Shown in pieces: positions 56,467 to 64,000 of a stretch of 64,000 nucleotides of DNA. How positions within the stretch are numbered: the stretch's first letter is position 1; each line of letters opens with the position of its first letter. Position numbers and translations under genes: made by a program. Where the stretch lies: positions 86,154,201-86,218,200 of the forward strand of contig CAKMRJ010004445.1 in assembly GCA_928212115.1 (NCBI GenBank). The letters are read 5' to 3'. The notes under the pieces are model-generated. The model saw only the letters and a program-made list of their open reading frames with translations. It was not told the origin of the DNA and made no database searches. This DNA is from Lactuca virosa (Eukaryota > Streptophyta > Magnoliopsida > Asterales > Asteraceae).

Positions 56467-56980
56467 ATGGTGAAATCCGGTGTTTCTAGAAAGCATTCTA
56501 AAGCTTCAGGCTCTGTTCGTCCCACTGGTTCTGAATCAACCTTCAAAGATCAAACTCCATCCATTGCTTCAAACAATTTCAGAGCTGTCTTTGAAGATCA
56601 TCCTTCTTACAACGAAGCGATAAAGCTGATGATTAGGTTTATCCCAAAACAGTCTCTGTATGGCGCTTTCGATTCCTTCACAGAAGCAGTTCCAATGGCA
56701 TTCTTGTTCAAATCATCCTTCTCTGCTTTTTGACCTAGCAACAACCTGCAAGAGGTTGATCTGAACCTGGTAAATGATTCTTTGGTGGTGTTGACAAAGG
56801 ATAAGTTCTTGAAAGCAATCAATCTCAAGGTTCTACCAACAACAAAATTCCTTTTTCCCAGCACAAACGATATTTTCACTACCCTCTATCAAATAGGGTA
56901 CTAGAAGATGCTGAAAGGGGTAGGTGAATTCAAGAAGAACCAGCTTCCAACAGTTTGGCAGTTCGTGTGCCATTTCATTA
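56467..56980 (+). pseudogene. SIRE-2 env-like ORF, 5' part
   Basis: ATG at 56467, MVKSGVSRKHSKASGSV, then FRAVFEDHPSYNEAIKL and SLYGAFDSFTEAVPMAFLF before a stop near 56732. Past stops it continues to EFKKNQLPTVWQFVCHFI, where gypsy C cuts in. It confirms the start of the equivalent frame in SIRE-1. The role is unknown. Confidence 0.85.
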
Positions 56981-59966
56981 TGTCACACCCCCAAACCAAG
57001 GATGGCGAAAACGTCCGGGGGTGGAGGACTTCATGTATAGTATCACAATAATGAGTATAATAGTGCTCAAATTAAATACAACCATCATAAATATAATTGA
57101 AAAAGTTACACCGTAGTATGTGTTTACATGTTTCAAATCAATTACACTATGATGACAAAAATGAAAAGTTTGACGATTCAACGTCCCATCCTCAAAAGTA
57201 GTTTTGAAAGAGTGTGAACAATTAAGTTGGTGAGTTCATAAGCTTTCGGATGTAGAGTTTGAAAACCTTTGTAGAGTTTGAAAACCATTCTTTGTAATGG
57301 TAATGTATGCCTCAAGAAAAATCCTTTATTTTCCTTATAAAAAGTTATGTAGCCTTAAATCCCAAGGCCGAGAGTATGTGAGTATTTTGTACTTATATTT
57401 TGTGTATAATGGTAATGTGTTTCCAAAGAAAATCCAGTATTTTCCTTATACAAAGTGGTGTAGTCTTAAATCCCAAGACTGAGAGTATGCAGTTTTACAT
57501 AGATAAAACCCCTTTTTAAAGTAGAATTTTCCCGTAAACTTGAAAGATTGTTAACTCCCTATGTGAGTCGTTATAACCATACTATAACAAGAATTAACCT
57601 GCAACAATGTTTTTCAGACGTCAAGATCCTATGACTTTTGTCACCCGTAGACCTGCAGGTCCTGCTGTAGCTAGCAGCGAGGTGTGGGGTGTCAATCCCA
57701 ATATAGATCTATACACAATTATCACGCTCTTCCTACAAGAGACTCTGGTTATAACTTACAGGAATTTTAACCCGTACTCTAAGGGTACAATTGAAGAGTG
57801 GTTTCACAACTTATGTTAACTAGTTTACATATAGTTTGAATATAGAACCTTTTCCGTGGTGGAAGTGAAATCACCCTTTATGTAATAAATTCGTGATGTG
57901 AAATCCATAACTATTACTATTATAGTTTTTCATGTAGTATATGAAAGACCCGTTTGTATTGAGAGTAAAACCTTTTTCATGTAGTGTGCTTGTATTGTAA
58001 AATTCATAAACTATACTTATTGTAGTTTATTGTATGTGTTCGAAATGAATGAAAATCCTTATCATGAATGACTAATTTTTGTTTATGATGATAAACTAAC
58101 AAGAAATGCATCCAACATTTAGAAACTTATTGTTATGCATTTTGCTCAACATACTACAAAGTGTTGTTAATATTGTAAGCTATGTAACTAGTTTTTAACC
58201 TTTCTGCACTTGTGAGAAAATGTTCGTATTCACAGACTGGTCTGAATTCGTTTCTGAATTGATAGGCAGTTTTGTAAAAATCACCATAAATTGTAGAAAA
58301 CTCGTATGGAGATGTGCAAGTTGTCATTTTAAAGGTATGAACCTGAACTATTTTCATATTAAACAGTTTTGAAAGATATCAAGTTTAAGATGGTCAAAAC
58401 AGTCCATGAATGGAACTAAACTTTCCTGTTGAAAGCTGATGTTTCAGTTTAGTTAACTTTTTGGTATTTTAACTTGTATTCTCCCCCTAAAAACTTGAAG
58501 AAAACATGAAAATGTGGGGGTATGAACTCACCTTGAGTGATCTCTTAGGATGGATTATGAAGAGAAGAAGTTTCCAATTCAAGAACACTTGGGAGATGCT
58601 TGAAGATTCAAAGATCTAATAACAAATATGTCGATATTTGTGTAAGAATTCCATGATTTGAGTGAAAGAGTGTAGGATATTCAAGTAAAGGATGAATTTA
58701 CTTACCAAATGAGGATCGAAAGCTCAAAAGTCCCTGGAGAATCACAAATTCTTGGAGAGAAAATGAGAGAGAGAAGTATATTTGCTTTTGGTGAAGTGTT
58801 TGTGATCTAGGTCATGTGAGTAGTATAGGTTCTTTGTGTGTGTGGGGGTTTAAAGAAACTTGTGGGGGAAGAATAAGGGTACAATGAGTGGACAAGGTTG
58901 ATGTGAATATTGACTAAGAGTGGTCATAGAGTGGGTATTGGAGGTTGCTTGTGTCATAGTTTTGTGGAAAAGTCAAGGATCACCTTTTGTACTTTGCCTT
59001 TGCTCTTAAGAAAAGTGTGGGTTTTAATACAAGAATCCTTAGAATATGCATATTTTATGATCTTGGAAGGATAAAAATAAAAAAATATGGATTTATACAA
59101 AAATCCCGTGGGAAAATCATTGAAAACAGGCTTAAAACGAGATCGGGGTCGAAAACCAGGAAAAAACGGTAAAAATCCAAAGTCAGACCAAAGGTTCGGT
59201 CCTTGGACGCTTACAACCGAAGGGATGTTCGTTTGTTTGGTGAGAAGCGAAAGGGGGTTCGGCCGAGGGTCTCGCAGGCGAAGTCGTCAGAGGGGAACCG
59301 AAAGCGAGAGGAGCAAAGGCGAATTGGACCGAGAGGGCTGGAGCCGAACCGAAGGTGGCTTCGGTCCTAAAGGCTGTTTCGGTCTTCGCAGGTTCGATCC
59401 TTAAGAGTTCGGTTCATTAAGATAGTTTCGGTCCTTAAGGAGTATTTTCGGTTCTAAAGAGAGGCTTAGGTTCTAATAGGGACTTCGGCCCTATATGGTT
59501 GTTTTTCGAGAAATCTTCCCCTTTCGAGCGGTTTTTGACTAAGTTAAGGGTCGGGATGCCACAAATGATTATAAAAAGTTTTGAGAGATATTTGGGAGAG
59601 ATTTGAGAGATATTTGAGAGAGAGAGATAGAGTGAGAGAGATTGAGAGAGACTTTGTTTGTGACCTTTGCGAGTGTTTAGCTTCGAAATGCAAGGTTTGT
59701 AAACCCCGTTTTGCCTTGTTATGAGTGTTATACACCCCCGAAGGGTATGTATTGATGTTTTATCGAGTAGTTCCATCACTTACCCTGATTAGGGTTTAGA
59801 TTTTCTGAACACGTGAAGACTCAAGGTGACACTTTGCATTAAGATAGTGTGTTGTACAATAGTAAGCACGATGTAAACCCTAATATACAGGGGTTAATTG
59901 GGTTGAGCGGTTTGACTTGTTGACTTTATTTGACTTTGACTTGACCAGAAATTGACAGTTGTCACA
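56981..59966 (-). repeat. 3' LTR of gypsy C
   Basis: From tgtcacaccccc at 56981 to gttgtcaca at 59966. It is partly homologous to the gypsy A LTR (tggtgagttcata at 57228, a C-run plus TAAAAACTTG near 58485, tatgaactcacc near 58520). Repeated GGTAATG..CCTTATA blocks lie at 57296 and 57409. A quasi-periodic TCGGT array lies at 59361-59489 and a GA-rich run at 59577-59652. A TATA-like TATAAATC on the minus strand lies near 59088-59096. Confidence 0.75.
59361..59489. repeat. Quasi-periodic TCGGTCC array in the gypsy C LTR
   Basis: TCGGT-type words start at 59361, 59379, 59394 (TCGAT), 59409, 59428, 59448, 59467 (TAGGT) and 59485 (TCGGC), at intervals of 15-20 bp. Further TTCGG and CCGAA words lie at 59195-59350. 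Confidence 0.7.
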
Positions 59967-59980
59967 TCATCCCCCGTTAG
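59967..59980 (-). other. Polypurine tract of gypsy C
   Basis: The minus strand reads TAACGGGGGATGA next to the LTR start TGTGACAAC. Confidence 0.8.
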
Positions 59981-59989
59981 AAGGAATTT

Positions 59990-61200
59990 CATCCCGAAAA
60001 TAGCACTTTGACCGGGACTTCGAGAGTTGGGGAAAGATGCAGGTATTTTTGTTTCATCTGGTCTTCGCGTTCCAAGGTGAACTCGGGTCCTCGTTTTACG
60101 ATCCAATGGACCTTCACAACAGGGATGCGACTTTGATTTTGTTCTTTTGATCTTTCGATCCATGATTTCTATCGGTGTTTCCATAAAGTGGAGACTCTCG
60201 TCGAACAATCACTTCTTTAGTTTGATACATGGAATGTAGGGTGTACACTTTTGAGTTCTTGCGGTAATCGAAGTTCGTATGTCACTGGGCCAATCATGGC
60301 AAGGATTTCGAATGGCCCGTTGTACCTTGGATTTAGTTTCCCACATTTTACCGAAAGGTATCATTCCTTTCATTGGTGAGACCTTTAGTAGGACTCGATC
60401 ACCAACCCATAATTCTGAGGGTTTGCGTCGCTTATCTGTGTAGCTCTTTTGTCATCCTCGAGATGCTTTCAGTCTTTCTCGAATTTTTACGATCTTTTCC
60501 ATAGTCTCCCTTATGATTTTAGGGCTAATGAGGGTGTTGTTAGGGACTCGCCCCATTGTTAGTTGGGTATCTCCCATTTCAGCCTAACATAGCGGTGATC
60601 TGCACTTGCGGCTATAGAGGGCTTCGAATGGAGCGACCTTGGTGCTAGTGTGATAACTGTTTTTGTACGAGAATTCGACAAGTGGTAAATGGGTATCCCA
60701 AGCTTTGCCAATGTCAATCACACAAGATCTTAGCATTCCTTCCAAGGTTTGAATCGTTCCTTTTGCTCTGCCTGCGGTTTGTAGGTGGTAGGCCGTACTC
60801 ATGTCTAGCCTAGTTCCTGAAAGGACTGCCAGAATCGTGAAATGAATCTACTATCTCTGTCGAAGATAATGAATATTGACACACGTTCTAGTCAATTACT
60901 CCATCTTGTCGGTTTCTTTGATTGGTAGGAAGTGCGCGGATTTGGTCAACCTATCAACAATTACCCAAATGGTATCGAGATCACCCATTGACTTGGGTAA
61001 CTTGGTTGTGAAGTTCATGGCTATCCGCTCCCACTTCCTTTCTGTTATCATTGGTTGTTGTAGGAAACTCGAAGGCTTCTGTTACTCTACCTTGACCTTG
61101 GCACAAGTCTGATACTTGCCCACATGTGTAGCGATGTCAGCTTTCCTATTCGGCCACCGATGTTACTTCTTGAGGTCCAGATACATCTTTTCTGAGCCTG
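59990..61200 (-). pseudogene. Gypsy C integrase
   Basis: The core reads MNFTTKLPKSMGDLDTIWVI with Asn where the first catalytic Asp is expected. Then MSTAYHLQTAGRAKGTIQTL lacks the usual Glu region, and GKAWDTHLPLVEFSYKNSYH follows. The C-terminal part has VGDRVLLKVSPMKGM and, near 60200-60000, DESLHFMETPIEIMDRKIK. The second catalytic Asp region near 60840 is scrambled by frameshift. With at least two active-site acids missing it is dead. Confidence 0.82.
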
Positions 61201-61299
61201 GATGAATGGAGTTGCATGCTTTCGTGTGCTTCGTTTGTGACGACATCTCAGAATCCACCATCTTCGGCGTCCAGATCCGGTTCATGGAATAACTTGCCC

Positions 61300-61495
61300 T
61301 GCCGCTCTTGCCTTCTAGGTTCTTATGATCGGTGAAGATGGTACATTTCGTGTCGTAGAGATAGTGCCTCCAAATCTCTACGGTGAATTTTACTGCTCCT
61401 AGTTCGAGGTCATGAGTGACGTAGCCGACCCCGTATGTCTTTAATCGTCTTGAGGCATAAGCAATGACTTCTCCTCGGAGCGCTGCATAGGGCCT
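61300..61495 (-). pseudogene. Gypsy C RNase H fragment
   Basis: The minus strand reads VIAYASRRLKTYG, then HDLELGAVKFTVEIWRHYLY and FTDHKNLEG, the C-terminal half of a gypsy RNase H. The RT that should precede it is absent. Confidence 0.75.
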
Positions 61496-61781
61496 GCTTT
61501 AGTGTTTCTCGTTTGTTGATTTGATCGGTAAGGAGCATATGGGTTTAATTTACACGACCAGATTAATTCGAATGGTAGAACGTACCCTCGCACTCCTGTG
61601 CAGCGTTGTCCCGAAGTTCATGGTAGGACTCGTACCTAGTCCATTTGTCATTAACTTACGCATATAGGTCGGATGTAATTAAGATTGGTAAGGCAGTCGG
61701 ATGGGTGACCTCACCCCAAGTCCACAACCAGACAAGGAACAGAAAATAGGGCGTGAACACTCATCCAACGTCCACCGAATC
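61496..61781. other. Unrecognised segment where RT should be
   Basis: About 285 bp. It contains an inverted repeat of TAATTAAGATT-type ends (61674-61690 and 61777-61788). Within it, GGATGGGTGACCTC at 61698-61711 equals the box C part of plant 5S rRNA as I remember it. Confidence 0.35.
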
Positions 61782-62132
61782 TTAATTATATACTGTTCTC
61801 GTGTATACACTTAGTAGCGATAGGTTAACCGCATTCGTCCCAAGCCTCTGTGCTTGAACCTTATCTGTTGCATGTGTGACATTCCCGAAGGGTCTTCTGG
61901 GAATACTTGTGGAATGGTTTCGAAAGGTATAATACTCCTCTGGTGAGTGTTTTGGGGTTTCGCAGCGAGAGATGACCCGGAGGTCCATGTCGGATTTGTG
62001 TTTATGAGAGACGAGGGTTTCGATATTCAGTGGGTTAGGTAAAGGGTCTTCTCGCAACATATGCAATTGATAAGGTGATGACCCAAGCCAATCCATATCG
62101 AATGACGACATCGGATTTTCTCGATGACACAT
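61782..62132 (-). pseudogene. Gypsy C protease end and RT linker remnant
   Basis: The minus strand reads SSFDMDWLGSSPYQLH, a form of the conserved MDWL block at the end of gypsy protease. A linker (DLRVISRCETPKHSPEEYY) that normally precedes RT follows. No active-site DSG or DTG triad is visible. Confidence 0.55.
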
Positions 62133-62782
62133 GTATTAAGTTGTATTCGTAAGGGATATTCGTTAGAGTGATAGTGCATCCTGTGCTTCTTTTCAGTGTG
62201 TTCCGTTTTGATCGATGTTATTGTTACTGCAAATGATTCATACCACAGCAGCTAGTACCGGTAGTAAGTGTGTTCTGATAACTAGTAATGATACTTTATA
62301 TTATCATCCCCGATAGATCTCTCTATGATCGCTCGATGTATACAAGTCGTATGAAATTTTGGCATTGATGAAACCGTCGAGTGAGTGGCTCTACCCTAAC
62401 CCCACTACTAGACATGGAACATGAATTATTCGCTTTAAGTTTGTACTATTTTAATTATAATTAACCCTGATGTATACACCAAGTCATCACAACTCACCTG
62501 TAATGATCCTAAGTTCATATATAAGTGTTTTGATTTCATTAAACGAGAGAGTATTTTGACTTCTTTTTGAAAGACGAAAATCTTGGCAAACATACCACAT
62601 TCATTACAAACATATGGTACTTAAACGTTCTTGTTGTTGGAAACATTACAAAAGTCCTAATAAGGTTCCTTGTTGCTCCTGTTGGTTTGTTTGTCATGCT
62701 CCTCCTGCTCCCCCATCATTCCTCTCAGTTGGACAGTCTCTCTTGAAGTGTCCCGTTTCAACGCATAGGTGGCATACTGGAC
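62133..62782 (-). other. Decayed segment between gag knuckle and protease remnant
   Basis: About 650 bp where protease should lie. I could not find the active site in any frame. Decayed protease is the likely identity. Confidence 0.35.
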
Positions 62783-63325
62783 TTACACTGGTATTGGTGA
62801 TTGAAGCGATGTGTTGGGTCTGTTCCTGCAGAAGCAGGAAGTATGTCCGTTCTTGTTGCAGTTTTTACAGTGTGACACCCGGCAAACCCCATTGTGATCG
62901 TAGCTACACTTGTTACACTTTGGAAGTGTTCCCATATATTGCCTGACCGGTGCTTGAGTGACAGACGTTGTGGCTAGTGTCGAGGCATGAGTCGTGACTG
63001 CTGTTGTAATTACAGGGGCAGCCACGGATTGTTGTCTTTTAGCGCGTTTTTGAGATAGGTTGTGCTTCTTTTTATCCCAAAATTCTCGTTTCTTGCTCTT
63101 AGGTTTGTGGCCTGAGGCGTTTACGTTGGTAGACACCCGATGGTGTTCTTGATTGCTACTGCGGTTAGAATTATCGACACCGCCTTCGTTTCCATTGGCG
63201 TTGTTAGCATTAAGTTGCGCCACGCCGGCTGTCACGGCTGCCGTGACCGCAACTTGAAAAGTAGCAGAGTCTATTTGCAGGATTTGTGCCTTGCTTGTTG
63301 GTTGGTTACCTTCTTGTGAAGACAT
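62783..63325 (-). pseudogene. Gypsy C gag, core deleted, zinc knuckle kept
   Basis: ATG at 63325 (MSSQEGNQPTSKAQ), then a short helical N-terminus (VTAAVTAGVAQLNAN), a Ser/Asn linker, a basic stretch (KPKSKKREFWDKKK) and a Cys-rich knuckle CNKCSYDHNGVC then CKNCNKNGHTSCFC. The central gag domain of about 200 residues expected between N-terminus and knuckle is absent. The product would bind RNA at most. Confidence 0.75.
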
Positions 63326-64000
63326 AACCCTGTTGCATGGGGAGAAACGATTTCGTGAGTGGGGATGATTATTTCTAGTTATATCCTTACAATTTATATA
63401 CACATATATAAATTTCGCACTTTACTGAACTATTCTCGATGTTTCTGCTGAGACGGAGTTATGGTAGTGGGTAGAAGTATGTTTTGTACGGGCGTTAAGT
63501 TTTACCCATCCTAGGATTCGTGAATTTCTAATGATCGCCGTGTTCCGCATGTTGGATCCTCTACTATTCTATGTTCTTCCCGAAAGCGTGCTAATCCCTA
63601 TGTTGTGCGGAGCTGAGCATCTTATATTCGCTGGGATCAAGCTTTTCCTCTACAGGGGCCTTGTGCAGTGAACCCCCTACGGGCGGTCGTTCGTCGTCGT
63701 AAAGTAGTCCCCGCGAAGCTTTCGGGAAGAGGGGTAGTCTTGTGTGTAAGCATAGCATTTCTGGCCACTCCTAACCCCACAAGGTTCCGAGACGGAGCTT
63801 AACCTAAATCTCGGTTAAGAACGGCGATGACCTATGTTTCACACGACACTCGATTCCATGGATAGTTTCATTCGAGATCATGATGGAGGACATAGCTTAC
63901 GATCATCGGCTTTGATCATTCCACTAGGCATTTGGAGGTCGGAATGGGATCGGGTGTTTTCACGTCTCACCGTAGTGTCCGGTTTGTCTTGATTTCCGAT
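63326..64000 (-). other. Leader of gypsy C
   Basis: About 675 bp upstream of gag. No domain and no primer binding site is seen, so the 5' LTR must start beyond the window edge. Confidence 0.5.

Larger units (their letters stand above)
28490..56980 (+). mobile_element. Second Sirevirus-like copia (SIRE-2), split by three insertions
   Basis: Plus-strand relative of SIRE-1 with 5' LTR, primer site, gag (29242-30275 and 41928 onward), linker, protease, integrase, RT, RNase H, spacer and the start of the env-like frame. Without the insertions about 9.3 kb remains. It is interrupted by an Athila element (30276-41927), a copia element (45140-52636) and gypsy C (from 56981). Its 3' end and 3' LTR lie beyond gypsy C. 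It has many more stops than SIRE-1 and a clearly diverged LTR, so it is probably the older copy. Confidence 0.88.
56981..64000 (-). mobile_element. Ty3/gypsy element with long LTR (gypsy C), internally deleted, runs off the window
   Basis: Minus-strand element: a 3-kb 3' LTR, polypurine tract, integrase, RNase H, protease-linker and gag zinc-knuckle pieces in the expected order. Only about 1.3 kb separates RNase H from the gag knuckle, so most of RT is missing, and the core of gag is missing too. The 5' LTR lies beyond 64000. The target duplication cannot be checked. Confidence 0.85.

Noticed and set aside
59577..59652. GA-rich tract as a GAGA-type regulatory array
   Set aside because: It is a simple, imperfect GA repeat within an LTR; nothing beyond composition supports a regulatory role.

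Overview
This is nuclear plant DNA made almost entirely of nested LTR retrotransposons. I found no host gene, rRNA, tRNA gene or CRISPR array. The evidence is tRNA-iMet and tRNA-Asp primer sites, Ty1/copia and Ty3/gypsy gag-pol domains, a Sirevirus-type copia with an env-like reading frame, and an Athila-type gypsy. The style of the elements (long gypsy LTRs and the recurring word ACTCGTCGAGT) makes me think of Asteraceae, perhaps lettuce. That is an impression, not a demonstration.

Layout. (1) 2-12890, minus strand: a Sirevirus-like copia with both LTRs (SIRE-1), inserted in a gypsy LTR (gypsy A, to 14735). That LTR in turn interrupts the gag region of a truncated gypsy (gypsy B, 14736-18499). 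(2) 18500-19698, plus: a gypsy integrase fragment. (3) 19699-24912, plus: a 5'-truncated copia of a second lineage. It is split by a gypsy solo LTR (20735-22255) with a perfect 5-bp target duplication. (4) 24913-28489: a probable gypsy LTR end with a primer site, then unrecognised sequence. (5) 28490-56980, plus: a second Sirevirus (SIRE-2) cut by three later insertions. These are an 11.65-kb Athila (30276-41927, TSD gcacc), a 7.5-kb copia with decayed coding sequence (45140-52636, TSD catct), and a gypsy (gypsy C) that starts at 56981 and leaves the window.

State of the genes. Every gag, pol and env-like frame has stops, frameshifts, deletions or lost catalytic residues, so no element here looks autonomous. 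SIRE-1 is the least damaged: gag and the gag-protease linker share one frame with single-base nonsense changes, and it keeps long open stretches of integrase-RT and env-like protein. In an active element the pieces would work as capsid and RNA binding (gag), polyprotein cleavage (protease), cDNA synthesis (RT and RNase H), insertion (integrase), and for Sireviruses and Athila an extra 3' reading frame of uncertain role.

Most unusual signal. Several unrelated LTR families each carry their own short CG-containing word at about two helical turns of spacing. Where an LTR is complete, the word sits upstream of a TATA-like sequence. The clearest case is ACTCGWCGAGT-type words in 18 pairs spaced 20-23 bp start to start, 13 of them in the Athila (including inside its coding region) and 5 in an unrelated gypsy solo LTR. 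Other points of interest are a chimeric duplication carrying an env-like fragment inside SIRE-2, repeated polypurine-tract copies in the Sirevirus integrase-RT linker, and a copia whose LTRs are much better preserved than its coding region.
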